A DNA stretch of 22,755 bases from an uncultured Blautia sp. (GTDB lineage: Bacteria > Bacillota > Clostridia > Lachnospirales > Lachnospiraceae). Under the pieces are notes generated by a model. It had not been told where the DNA came from, did not search any database, and saw only the letters and a list, made by a program, of their open reading frames with translations. Both the position numbers and the translations under genes were made by a program. This document shows positions 7,741-15,823 of this stretch, one piece after another; positions within the stretch are counted from its first letter, which is position 1; every line of letters starts with the position of its first letter. The stretch covers positions 1 through 22,755 of the forward strand of contig URHH01000035.1 in assembly GCA_900547615.1 (NCBI GenBank). Direction: 5' to 3'.

Positions 7741-8757
7741 ATGTTTAATTTTAATGAACCAAGATACGAAAAAGTAGTCAACGATGCAATTGCTCTCAGA
7801 CCGCAGATTGAGGCAGCAGTTGATAAAATCTGTGAGGAAGGATACAGCAATATTTTCTTTATTGGCTGTGGCGGAACATACGCACATTCCCTTCCAATGA
7901 AATATTGGCTGGAAACAACGACAGACAAAATTGAAACACATAGTGTGATTGCGGCAGAGTTTATGGCAGCCGGACATAAGAGATTTACAAAAGACAGTGT
8001 ATGCGTATTTTCTACCAGAAGCGGAAATACAAAAGAAATTGTAGCGGCGGCTAAGTTCTGTAAAGAAGCAGGTGCAAGAACAGTCGTATATGTATCTAAT
8101 GATAACACACCGGTTTGTGAGTTCGCAGATTATAAATTATTTAGTTTTGCAGAAGACGATTGTTTATGCGAAGCAATTTATACATATATGATTACACTGC
8201 TTGCAAGATTTCTTAAAAACGCAGGTGAGTTTGACAAGTATGATAAATTTGTAGAAGAGTATGCAAAGATTGTGCCATATCTTATCAAGGCAAAGGAACA
8301 GTATGAAGACAGATGCGCTAAAATGGCAGCAGAACACAAAGATACAGACTATCATATGGTAATTGGTTCCGGTATGATGTGGGGAGAAGCATACGATTAT
8401 GCAATGTGTATTCTGGAAGAAATGCAGTGGATTAGAACAAAATCAATTCACGCAGCAGAGTATTTCCACGGTACATTAGAGCTCGTGGAAGAAGATACAA
8501 GTTTGATTTTGTTTTATGGAGAAGATGAAACAAGACCACTTATGGACAGAGTAATGGATTTTTCAAAGAAGATTACAAAAGTTATCAATGTATTTGATAC
8601 CAAAGAAATTGAACTTCCATTTACAGATCCGGAATTTAGAAAAATTGTTTCCCCGATGATTATGTACGTTATAACAGAAAGATTAAGCTGCCATTTGGAA
8701 AAAGAAAGAAATCATCCTTTAACAACCAGAAGATATTATCGCCAGATGGAATACTAA
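7741..8757 (+). CDS. frlB: SIS-domain fructosamine-6-phosphate deglycase
   Basis: The 338-residue protein has two sugar isomerase (SIS) domains of the GlmS/FrlB family. It likely cleaves the 6-phosphofructosamine made by FrlD into glucose 6-phosphate and a free amino acid or amine, which feeds glycolysis and nitrogen metabolism. Conserved phosphate-binding Ser/Thr stretches are IGCGGTYAHS (near 41-50) and STRSGNTKE (near 90-98). Glu227 (LEEMQW) and His243 (EYFHG) are 16 residues apart, the spacing of the catalytic Glu/His pair reported for the related FraB deglycase. The C terminus RRYYRQMEY resembles E. coli FrlB, RRYYGGLVEY. ACAGGAGG precedes ATG7741. It has its own promoter and ends the operon at a strong terminator. 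The amine part of the substrate is not determinable. Confidence 0.85.
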   Translation: MFNFNEPRYEKVVNDAIALRPQIEAAVDKICEEGYSNIFFIGCGGTYAHSLPMKYWLETTTDKIETHSVIAAEFMAAGHKRFTKDSVCVFSTRSGNTKEIVAAAKFCKEAGARTVVYVSNDNTPVCEFADYKLFSFAEDDCLCEAIYTYMITLLARFLKNAGEFDKYDKFVEEYAKIVPYLIKAKEQYEDRCAKMAAEHKDTDYHMVIGSGMMWGEAYDYAMCILEEMQWIRTKSIHAAEYFHGTLELVEEDTSLILFYGEDETRPLMDRVMDFSKKITKVINVFDTKEIELPFTDPEFRKIVSPMIMYVITERLSCHLEKERNHPLTTRRYYRQMEY

Positions 8758-8787
8758 TTTGAAGAATTAAAAGATACTGATTGACGG

Positions 8788-8825
8788 AAGAGGAGTAACC
8801 TTATTTGATAAGGCCTCCTCTTTTT
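8788..8825 (+). terminator. Rho-independent terminator of the fructosamine operon
   Basis: An 8-bp outer stem (AAGAGGAG 8788-8795 with CTCCTCTT 8815-8822) and a 5-bp inner stem (CCTTA 8799-8803 with TAAGG 8809-8813) lie 30 bp after the frlB stop. The descending arm runs into TTTTT (8821-8825). Confidence 0.85.
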
Positions 8826-8839
8826 GTATTGATCAATAC

Positions 8840-8868
8840 TTGTAATTTGTGTTTATATTTAATATGAT
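8840..8868 (+). promoter_or_regulatory. Promoter of the acetyltransferase-HD-pot operon
   Basis: TTGTAA (8840-8845) and TATGAT (8863-8868) are separated by 17 bp and followed by an AT-rich stretch. The start codon at 8938 is about 70 bp downstream with CGGAGGGG as ribosome binding site. The 8-bp palindrome TTCGCGAA (8881-8888) falls in the expected leader; its role is unknown. Confidence 0.6.
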
Positions 8869-8937
8869 AATAATGCAAAGTTCGCGAAAAGTGAAACCTG
8901 CAAATACATAAATAAAAAATCCAACGGAGGGGAAAAG

Positions 8938-9417
8938 ATGATCAGACATGCGAAACCGGAGGATTTGCCTCGGGTTTTAGAGATATATGAGTATGCAAGA
9001 ACCTTTATGGCAGAAAACGGGAATCCGTCACAGTGGGGGAAAAATTATCCCCCGGAAGAAACCGTGATCCGCGATATAGAAGATCAGAATTTATATCTGA
9101 TTGAAGAAGAGGAGATTGTGGGTGTGTTTTTCTTTCATATAGGAGAGGATTCCACGTACTCTAAAATTTATGATGGAAAATGGATTTCAGATGAGGAATA
9201 CGGAACCATTCACCGCATTGCGGGAAATGGAAAGGGAAAAGGGATTCTGAAAAAAGCCGTTTCCTATTGCGAAGAGAGAATCCCGCATCTGCGGATCGAT
9301 ACCCATGAGGACAATAAGATCATGCAGACAGCCATTGAAAAAAATGGATTTACAAAATGCGGGACTATTTTGACAGAAGAAGGAAGCCCGAGGATTGCAT
9401 ATGAAAAACTTAAATAA
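8938..9417 (+). CDS. GNAT-family N-acetyltransferase
   Basis: The 159-residue protein begins MIRHAKPEDLPRV, a classic GNAT opening. It has the acetyl-CoA pyrophosphate loop RIAGNGKGKGIL (near 93-104) and the late NGFTKCGTI strand. It transfers an acetyl group from acetyl-CoA to an amine. It is the first gene of an operon that continues into a polyamine importer, so a polyamine or related amine is one possible acceptor, though general GNATs of this size are too diverse to assign. Its 3' end overlaps the HD-domain gene by 17 bases. CGGAGGGG lies 7 bases before ATG8938. Confidence 0.85.
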   Translation: MIRHAKPEDLPRVLEIYEYARTFMAENGNPSQWGKNYPPEETVIRDIEDQNLYLIEEEEIVGVFFFHIGEDSTYSKIYDGKWISDEEYGTIHRIAGNGKGKGILKKAVSYCEERIPHLRIDTHEDNKIMQTAIEKNGFTKCGTILTEEGSPRIAYEKLK

Positions 9418-9982
9418 ATATATGGATTTTATAAAGGTCGCGGAGGGTCTGAAATCTGTGACGCGTACAGCCTGGACTTCTACAGGACGAAGAGAAAGTA
9501 CGGCGGAGCATTCCTGGAGGCTGGTTCTTCTGGCGTCCGTTCTTCTGGAAGAATTTCCGGAATTGGATAAACAGAGGGTTCTTCTCATGGCGCTTATTCA
9601 TGATATGGGAGAAGTGTATACTGGCGATATATCTGCAAATTCTGAGTTTTCTTCCAGTGAAAAGGAGCGGACAGAACGGCACGATATACGGGAAGTGTTC
9701 GGGAAGCTTCCGGAAAAGCAGGAAGATTTTTACATTTCTTTATGGGAAGAATATTCCAAAGGAGAAACGCCGGAAGCCCGGTTTGTGAAGGCTCTCGATA
9801 AGGGGGAAACAATTCTCCAGCATGCGCAGGGAAAAAATCCGGAAACCTTTGATTATGAATTTAATCTTTCTTATGGGAAAAAGTATTTTGAAGGGGACAA
9901 AAGACTGGAGAAAATCCGGGAATTTCTGGATACAGAGACAAAAGAAAAAATGAAAAGAGGGAAAAATCTTGATGGAAAGTAA
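9401..9982 (+). CDS. HD-domain phosphohydrolase (YfbR/HDDC2-like)
   Basis: The 193-residue protein has the metal-binding HD set in order: His37 (AEHSW), His67-Asp68 (LIHDMGE) and Asp133 (ALDKGE). Glu71 and Asp76 lie nearby. This pattern fits the HD family that includes 5'-deoxynucleotidase YfbR and eukaryotic HDDC2, so dephosphorylation of a (deoxy)nucleoside monophosphate is the likeliest reaction. ATG9401 has GAGG (9390-9393) 7 bases upstream; an in-frame TTG9395 is less likely. It overlaps the acetyltransferase gene by 17 bases and the potA gene by 11, which implies translational coupling. Its functional link to polyamine import is unclear. Confidence 0.8.
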   Translation: MKNLNKYMDFIKVAEGLKSVTRTAWTSTGRRESTAEHSWRLVLLASVLLEEFPELDKQRVLLMALIHDMGEVYTGDISANSEFSSSEKERTERHDIREVFGKLPEKQEDFYISLWEEYSKGETPEARFVKALDKGETILQHAQGKNPETFDYEFNLSYGKKYFEGDKRLEKIREFLDTETKEKMKRGKNLDGK

Positions 9983-11549
9983 GAAAATCATCGAATTTCG
10001 CAATATTGTGAAAAATTTTGATGGTCAGATTGTTTTAAAGGGAGTCAATCTGGATATTTACGAAAATGAGTTTGTTACGCTGCTTGGTCCGAGCGGCTGC
10101 GGAAAGACAACGCTTCTCAGGATTCTGGGTGGATTTCTTGATCCGGACGAAGGGCAGGTGATTTTTGACGGGGAGGAAATCAGCAAAAAGCCGCCTTATG
10201 AGAGGGAACTAAACACAGTGTTTCAGAAATATGCGCTGTTTCCTCATTTGAATGTATATGAAAATATTGCTTTTGGATTAAAGCTAAAAAAAGTCAGCAA
10301 AGACATCATAGACCAGAAGGTGATGAAAATGCTGAAACTGATCGGGCTGGAAGGGTACGAGAAAAAGAATACCACTCTGCTTTCCGGCGGGCAGCAGCAG
10401 AGGGTTGCGATTGCAAGAGCCCTTGTAAATGAGCCGAAGGTTCTGCTTCTTGACGAGCCGCTTGCAGCACTGGATTTAAAAATGCGCAAGGAAATGCAGT
10501 ATGAGCTGAAGCGGATTCAGCAGGAGGTAGGAATCACATTTATTTTTGTTACCCATGACCAGGAAGAAGCCCTGACTATGTCGGACAAGATTGTTGTTAT
10601 GAATAATGGGGAAATTCAGCAGGTGGGTTCGCCGGAGGATATTTATAATGAGCCGGCAAACCGTTTTGTGGCAAATTTCATCGGGGAAAGCAACCTGATA
10701 CCGGGTGTGATGCTTGAGGATTATAAGGTTCGTTTTGACGATGTGGTGTTTGACTGCGTAGATTTTGGATTTAAGGAAAACGAACCTGTTGACGTGGTAA
10801 TCCGCCCGGAGGATATAGATATTGTGGCTTTGGAAGATGGAAAACTTACCGGGGAAGTGCTGAGTGTTTTATTTAAAGGCGTTCACTATGAAATCATTGT
10901 TGAGACGGTTCCGGGAACAAGTGTGACAGTAGATATGCGGGTGATCCGGAATCAGGACGTGACAAGTGAGGACGGAAAAGAGAAAATCAGCGCCAACAAT
11001 TTCTACGTGGATGTGGACGATGTGGAGGAACTTGACGACAAAGAAGTGATTGCGCTTTCCAATGCGCAGGCATGGACGGTGGATGATGAAGAGTACGTTT
11101 CCATTGCAAAAGTAGAGTATGAGGTTTCCAAAAAAGAGGGACATTATCCTGTTGTATTTACTACGGTAAACGGAACAAAAATTGAGCGTGCCATTTATGT
11201 GGTAGACCAGCCGTTTGTGAAAAATGAGAAGGCAAACGAGGCAGTTATGGCATTTAATTTCCAGAAGACAGTAGATGAAATCCAGGAATCCCAGGCGCTT
11301 GATACAGATTTAAAAACATGGGCAAATGCACAGGGCTGGAAATTAAGTGACGAAAATCAGAGTGTGGATTTAAGTGTGGATTATGATTTTGAGCCGGAAA
11401 ATGTCACAGAGGGAATTTATAAGATTACGTTCTGGACAACAGGACGGGAAATGAAAATCCACACAACCGATTACGTGGAGGAAGGTCAGGAGGTCGGTCT
11501 GACATTCTTCCCGGAAGATATTCATGTGATGTCAAAGGTGGGATACTGA
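9972..11549 (+). CDS. potA: Polyamine ABC importer ATPase PotA with an expanded TOBE domain
   Basis: This 525-residue ATPase has Walker A GPSGCGKTT (39-47), signature LSGGQQQRVAIARAL (137-151), Walker B VLLLDEPLAALD (157-168) and the switch THDQEEAL (194-201). It energises spermidine/putrescine uptake through the adjacent permeases. Ordinary PotA proteins have about 350-380 residues. Here the TOBE domain starts normally (VDVVIRPEDI near 273-282) and resumes only at GLTFFPEDIHVM (509-520). About 175 extra residues sit between, rich in beta-like sequence and Asp/Glu, with two related repeats near 363-412 and 451-502. ATG9972 is preferred over the in-frame TTG9969. The stop shares bases with the potB start. 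Confidence 0.9.
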   Translation: MESKKIIEFRNIVKNFDGQIVLKGVNLDIYENEFVTLLGPSGCGKTTLLRILGGFLDPDEGQVIFDGEEISKKPPYERELNTVFQKYALFPHLNVYENIAFGLKLKKVSKDIIDQKVMKMLKLIGLEGYEKKNTTLLSGGQQQRVAIARALVNEPKVLLLDEPLAALDLKMRKEMQYELKRIQQEVGITFIFVTHDQEEALTMSDKIVVMNNGEIQQVGSPEDIYNEPANRFVANFIGESNLIPGVMLEDYKVRFDDVVFDCVDFGFKENEPVDVVIRPEDIDIVALEDGKLTGEVLSVLFKGVHYEIIVETVPGTSVTVDMRVIRNQDVTSEDGKEKISANNFYVDVDDVEELDDKEVIALSNAQAWTVDDEEYVSIAKVEYEVSKKEGHYPVVFTTVNGTKIERAIYVVDQPFVKNEKANEAVMAFNFQKTVDEIQESQALDTDLKTWANAQGWKLSDENQSVDLSVDYDFEPENVTEGIYKITFWTTGREMKIHTTDYVEEGQEVGLTFFPEDIHVMSKVGY

Positions 11550-12385
11550 TGAAAAAATTTTCACATCTTGCCCTTCCATATATTGTATGGGCTGTTCTGA
11601 TGCTGCTTCTTCCGATGGGACTCATTGCAGTTTATTCTTTTATGGATTCCGGCAACAGTGTCATTCCATTTAGTTTTACGCTGGAGCATTACGTCACTTT
11701 TTTTACCGACCATGACTTTTTATTAATTCTCTGGCGTTCCATTTTAATAGCGGTAAAGACAACGGTCATCTGTCTTCTGCTCGGCTATCCCGTGGCTTAT
11801 TTTATTGCGAGAAGCAGTGAAAAAGCCCAGAATATTTTGATTTTATGTATCACAATTCCCATGTGGATCAATATGCTTGTAAGAACTTACGCATGGATCG
11901 GACTTTTAAGCGAGGGAGGACTGGTGCAGAAACTTCTGGGGCTGTTCGGGCTTGGGGATATGGAGCTTTTGTATACGGAGGGGGCAGTGCTGCTCGGCAT
12001 GGTTTATAACTTTCTGCCTTTTATGATCCTGCAGATCCATACATCTCTCTGCAAGATGGATCAGGCCCTTTTACAGGCAAGCGCGGATCTTGGGGCAAGA
12101 CCGGCACAGACATTTTGCCGCGTTACCCTGCCTCTTTCCATGCCGGGAGTGATCAACGGGATTACTCTTGTATTTCTGCCTGCGATCAGTTCCTTTTTTA
12201 TTCCGAAGCTGCTGGGAGGAGGACAGTATTTCCTCATTGGAAATATGATAGAAAACCAGTTTATTACGGTTGGAGAATGGAATTTTGGAAGCGCCATTTC
12301 CATGATCATGGCAGTTATTATGATGCTTCTTATGATGGCTGTTCGAAAAGCGGAAGTGCGGAATCAGGGCGGAAAGGAGGAGTAA
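11549..12385 (+). CDS. potB: Polyamine ABC importer permease PotB
   Basis: The 278-residue membrane protein has about six membrane segments. Its EAA-type cytoplasmic loop, QASADLGARPAQTF followed by PLSMPGVI (near 171-196), docks on the ATPase. It is one half of the PotBC channel for spermidine or putrescine. Its ATG overlaps the potA stop (TGATG), and the next gene begins four bases after its own stop. Length is normal for PotB. Confidence 0.92.
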   Translation: MKKFSHLALPYIVWAVLMLLLPMGLIAVYSFMDSGNSVIPFSFTLEHYVTFFTDHDFLLILWRSILIAVKTTVICLLLGYPVAYFIARSSEKAQNILILCITIPMWINMLVRTYAWIGLLSEGGLVQKLLGLFGLGDMELLYTEGAVLLGMVYNFLPFMILQIHTSLCKMDQALLQASADLGARPAQTFCRVTLPLSMPGVINGITLVFLPAISSFFIPKLLGGGQYFLIGNMIENQFITVGEWNFGSAISMIMAVIMMLLMMAVRKAEVRNQGGKEE

Positions 12386-12389
12386 GAGA

Positions 12390-14279
12390 ATGAAAAAAAA
12401 CAACCGTTTATTCGGGAAGATTCTTATGGTACTGATGATTATATTCTTTTATCTTCCTATCGTATATATGATTGTATTTTCCTTTAACGAAGGGAAATCT
12501 CTTACGAATTTTACCGGTTTTTCTCTCAGGTGGTACAAACATATGCTGGAATCTGGCGACATGATGGAAGCTTTGTATACGACCTTCGGAGTGGCTTTGA
12601 TTGCAACGTTTGTGTCTACTGTTGCGGGAACGATTTCTGCTATTGGGCTCAGTAAATCAAAGAAAATCGTACGCCGTCTTGTGGAGCAGGTAAATAATCT
12701 TCCCATGATGAATCCGGAAATTGTAACGGCAATCGGATTAATGCTTTTGTTTATTACCTTCCGCATTGAAAAGGGATATATGACGATGCTGCTGGCACAT
12801 ATTGCTTTTTGTACGCCGTATGTCATGCTTTCCGTTATGCCGAAAATCCGCTCTCTTGATCCCAATCTTGCAGATGCGGCAATGGATCTGGGTGCGACTC
12901 CGTGGAAAGCATTGACGAAAGTAATCGTACCGCAGATTACGCCGGGTATTGTATCTGGAGCTTTGATCGCGTTTACCATGTCGGTCGATGATTTTATTAT
13001 TTCTTATTTTGTAACGGGCAGGGGCGTAAAGAATTTAAGTATTATGGTTTACACAATGAGTAAGAGAATGAATCCGAGTATTAATGCAGTCTCCACTCTT
13101 GTTGTAGTGATTATCACCATTGTATTGATTCTTATTAATGTGGTTCCTCTGATTGCAGCAAAGAGGGAAAAAAGAGAGACTCCGGGAAAACGATATTTTC
13201 TTCCTGCAGCCGCGGCTGTGACAGTTATTGCCCTTGTTTCTGTCTCTGTGTTTCAGTTTGGAAAGGGAAACGCAGCGCGTCCCTTTGAAGGACAGACGCT
13301 GCATCTTTATAACTGGGGAGAATATACAGGCGAAAATATCATTAGAAACTTTGAGGAGGAGACAGGTGCAACTGTCGTTATGGAAAATTTTGACTCCAAC
13401 GAGCAGATGTATATCAAGGTAGTTAACGGAGAGTCTTATGATATTCTTGTTCCAAGTGATTATATGATTCAGAGATTGATTCAGGAAGATCTTCTCCAGA
13501 AGCTGGATCATTCAAAACTGGACTGTATGGATCTTTTGACAGAGGATGTGAAAGGACTTCCATATGATCCGAAAAATGAATATTCGGTTCCATACTTCTG
13601 GGGAACAGCCGGAATTGTATATGATAAGACAAAGGTGGACATAAAAGATCTGGAAGAGCAGGGATACAATATTTTCCTGAATGAGAAATATAAGGGTGAT
13701 ATTTATCTTTACGATTCAGAAAGAGATTCTTTTATGATGGCGCTGAAGGCTCTAGGATATTCTATGAATACAGAAAATGAGAAGGAAATTAATGAAGCGT
13801 ATGAGTGGCTTGTAAAATGTGTGCAGACAATGGAACCGGAAATAGTGACAGATGAAATTATTGATAATATGGCGCAGGGAAGAAAAGCTCTGGGACTGAT
13901 TTATTCAGGTGATGCAACATATGTCATATCAGAGAATGAAAATATGGGATATTATCTGCCGGAGACAGGAACAAATCTCTGGTCTGATGCGATGGTCATT
14001 CCGAAAAATGCAAAAAATCCGGAACTGGCACATGCCTATATTAATTATGCGACAAACTATGAAGGAGCTTATGATAACTCCAGTTATGTGGGATATACAT
14101 CTTCAAATCAGGAAGTAATGGATACGCTGTCAGGAGAGGGCGGAGATTATGAGGGTATCGATTCCTATATTCCGCGTTCCGGAAATAAGATGGACGAGGT
14201 TTTTGTCTATAACGAAAAAACAAAGCAGATCATCAGTAATCTGTGGAGCAGAGTAAAAATAGCCGCAAGTAATGCGTAG
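12390..14279 (+). CDS. PotC-PotD fusion: polyamine permease with attached binding protein
   Basis: The 629-residue protein joins two transporter parts. Residues 1-258 are a PotC-type permease with the EAA loop AAMDLGATPWKALTKVIVPQ (163-182) and about six membrane segments. A charged linker and one extra membrane segment (about 269-290) follow. Residues from about 302 to the end are a PotD-type binding domain beginning LHLYNWGEYTGENI, with the family's VPSDYMIQRL and late NPELAHAYINYA blocks. The extra segment would place the binding domain outside the cell, permanently tethered to the channel, replacing a lipoprotein anchor. Similar fusions are known in Firmicutes. It completes a potA-potB-potCD importer; no separate potD is present or needed. 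GGAGG upstream of ATG12390 lies in the potB tail. Confidence 0.93.
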   Translation: MKKNNRLFGKILMVLMIIFFYLPIVYMIVFSFNEGKSLTNFTGFSLRWYKHMLESGDMMEALYTTFGVALIATFVSTVAGTISAIGLSKSKKIVRRLVEQVNNLPMMNPEIVTAIGLMLLFITFRIEKGYMTMLLAHIAFCTPYVMLSVMPKIRSLDPNLADAAMDLGATPWKALTKVIVPQITPGIVSGALIAFTMSVDDFIISYFVTGRGVKNLSIMVYTMSKRMNPSINAVSTLVVVIITIVLILINVVPLIAAKREKRETPGKRYFLPAAAAVTVIALVSVSVFQFGKGNAARPFEGQTLHLYNWGEYTGENIIRNFEEETGATVVMENFDSNEQMYIKVVNGESYDILVPSDYMIQRLIQEDLLQKLDHSKLDCMDLLTEDVKGLPYDPKNEYSVPYFWGTAGIVYDKTKVDIKDLEEQGYNIFLNEKYKGDIYLYDSERDSFMMALKALGYSMNTENEKEINEAYEWLVKCVQTMEPEIVTDEIIDNMAQGRKALGLIYSGDATYVISENENMGYYLPETGTNLWSDAMVIPKNAKNPELAHAYINYATNYEGAYDNSSYVGYTSSNQEVMDTLSGEGGDYEGIDSYIPRSGNKMDEVFVYNEKTKQIISNLWSRVKIAASNA

Positions 14280-14289
14280 ATAATGAATG

Positions 14290-14334
14290 CCGGAGGGAAG
14301 ATAAAAGATAAAATTTCTTTTATCCACCCTCCGG
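14290..14334. terminator. Long hairpin closing the pot operon
   Basis: Two stacked 8-bp perfect stems, CCGGAGGG/CCCTCCGG (14290-14297 with 14327-14334) and GATAAAAG/CTTTTATC (14300-14307 with 14317-14324), are separated by a 2x2 internal loop. They lie 10 bp after the potCD stop. The 3' side (TATTTGATAG) has no proper U-tract, so it may act mainly as an mRNA 3'-end stabiliser or an inefficient terminator. Confidence 0.55.
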
Positions 14335-14337
14335 TAT

Positions 14338-14610
14338 TTGATAGAAGATATTCAAAAGATAGAGGCGGTGATATACGCAATGGCAGACAAATTTTTAGAT
14401 TTTGCGGATATGGAAGATGTAAAGGAGGCGGTTCGCATGACAAGACTGGGACAACTATTACTGGAAGAGGGAATAAAGACAGGAGAACAGGAGGCGAAAC
14501 TTAATAATGCCAGAAATCTTCTTGATATTTTGGATGAGAAGATGATTGCAGAAAGAATAGGGCTTCCCCTGGAAACGGTAAGAAAGCTTAAAAAAGAAAA
14601 AGACAGATAA
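14338..14610 (+). pseudogene. C-terminal remnant of an Rpn-family PD-(D/E)XK nuclease
   Basis: An open frame of 90 codons encodes IEDIQKIEAVIYAMADKFL, then a segment containing VRMTRLGQLLLEEGIKTGEQ and ARNLLDILDEKMIAERIGL. These are characteristic of the C-terminal half of Rpn (recombination-promoting nuclease, 'putative transposase') proteins, which are usually about 250-350 residues. The N-terminal nuclease domain with its catalytic residues is missing, and no start codon with a good ribosome binding site is present (TTG14338; ATG14380 is poorly placed). The break is immediately after the pot operon hairpin. A short expressed protein from ATG14380 cannot be excluded. Confidence 0.7.
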
Positions 14611-14659
14611 GATATGAGCACCGGGAAAGTTTTTTTCTCTGTAGTTGCCTGTGGCTCCG

Positions 14660-14688
14660 TTGTGAAGAATCCGGGGAGATGGTATTAT
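14660..14688 (+). promoter_or_regulatory. Promoter of the XRE regulator gene
   Basis: TTGTGA (14660-14665) and TATTAT (14683-14688) are spaced by 17 bp, and the chosen start at 14730 lies about 40 bp downstream of the -10. Confidence 0.55.
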
Positions 14689-14729
14689 AAATATACCAAA
14701 GGCCGATGGAAAAACAACGGGAGGTTTCG

Positions 14730-15779
14730 ATGATGGAAATTGGAGCAGTAATAAGAAAATACAGAAAAGAAAAGGAAATGACACAGGAGGAAATGGCAGG
14801 CTGTCTCGGAGTTACCGCTTCTGCTGTCAACAAGTGGGAAAATGGAAATACACTTCCGGATGTGGCTCTTCTTGCGCCGGTTGCAAGGCTTCTTGGAATT
14901 ACAACAGATACGCTTTTATCCTACAGAGAAAAGCTTACAGAGCGGGAAATTTCGGAAATAGGAGAAGAGCTTCGCCAGTGCGTGAAAGAGAAGGGGCTGG
15001 AAGCAGCTTTTGTATTTTCTGCGGAGAAAATCCGGGAATATCCAAACTGCGGGCAGCTAATTCTTATTTGTGCCCAGATATTAAATGGCTGCTGTGTGCT
15101 CTACGGTCTGGAAAAAAGCAGAGAACAGGAAGAAAAGATTTTTCTTCTCTATGAAAAAGCACTTAAAGATGAGCAGGAAGAAATAAGAGAATCTGCTGCA
15201 ATGGCGCTTATGATTATGTGTATGGAAAAAAAGGAATATCGGAAGGCACAGGAGTATCTTGATAAAATCGGAGAGAGGAAAATTAATAAAAGACAGCTTC
15301 AGGGGAATTTATACGCGGCAGAAGGCAAAGCAGAAGAAGCGTATGCAGTTTATGAAAGAATTCTTTTTTCCTGTTTTTATGATATGAACGGCGCTTTTAA
15401 CGGGATTTTAAGCCTTGCCTTAAAAGAAGAAGATATGGACAAGGCAGAAAAAATTGCAGATAAGCAGAAACATCTTGCTTCTCTTATGGAAATGGGAAAA
15501 TATATGGAAATCTCTCCTGAACTTATTATGGCAGTTCATGACAAAGATAAACATCGTTTTCTGAAAGCTTTTTCCTGCTTTGAAAACAAAGATATGGACA
15601 TTTACAAATTTACAGAATCAGAGCTTTATTCCCATATGGACTTTTATAAAGAAGGGGCAAGGGATTTGTTGGAGATGTTTAAAAGAGCAATGGATAAAGA
15701 TGAAGAGCTGGATTTTGTACGGCAGGAGCCGGAATTTCAGAAAATATGTGAAAAATTAAAAAATAAGCTTTCCCATTAA
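14730..15779 (+). CDS. XRE-family transcriptional regulator with helical-repeat C-terminal domain
   Basis: The 349-residue protein has an N-terminal helix-turn-helix of the XRE/Cro type (about residues 5-60: IGAVIRKYRKEKEMTQEE, then VTASAVNKWENG). About 280 residues of Glu/Lys-rich alpha-helical sequence follow that resemble TPR-like repeats, for example the REYPN..LILICAQIL and EYRKAQEYLDKIGERK helices. It is a DNA-binding regulator whose helical part probably senses a peptide or protein partner; the target is unknown. ATG14730 is chosen because GGGAGG (14719-14724) lies 5 bases upstream; ATG14706 has no such site. It stands alone and converges with the uracil permease gene. Confidence 0.85.
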   Translation: MMEIGAVIRKYRKEKEMTQEEMAGCLGVTASAVNKWENGNTLPDVALLAPVARLLGITTDTLLSYREKLTEREISEIGEELRQCVKEKGLEAAFVFSAEKIREYPNCGQLILICAQILNGCCVLYGLEKSREQEEKIFLLYEKALKDEQEEIRESAAMALMIMCMEKKEYRKAQEYLDKIGERKINKRQLQGNLYAAEGKAEEAYAVYERILFSCFYDMNGAFNGILSLALKEEDMDKAEKIADKQKHLASLMEMGKYMEISPELIMAVHDKDKHRFLKAFSCFENKDMDIYKFTESELYSHMDFYKEGARDLLEMFKRAMDKDEELDFVRQEPEFQKICEKLKNKLSH

Positions 15780-15823
15780 AAAACAGGCAGAGGGCGGTAA
15801 GCTCTCTGCCTGAAACTGTTTTT
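15778..15823. terminator. Bidirectional terminator shared by the XRE regulator and uracil permease genes
   Basis: A 9-bp perfect stem, CAGGCAGAG (15784-15792) with CTCTGCCTG (15804-15812), is extended inward by three more pairs, one of them G-U. On the minus strand it runs into TTTTTT (complement of 15778-15783), ending the permease transcript. On the plus strand it is followed by AAACTGTTTTT, which serves the regulator transcript less strongly. Confidence 0.8.

Noticed and set aside
13035..13511. Minus-strand frame (158 codons) within the PotC-PotD gene
   Set aside because: Antisense shadow of a conserved transporter with no ribosome binding site or motif.
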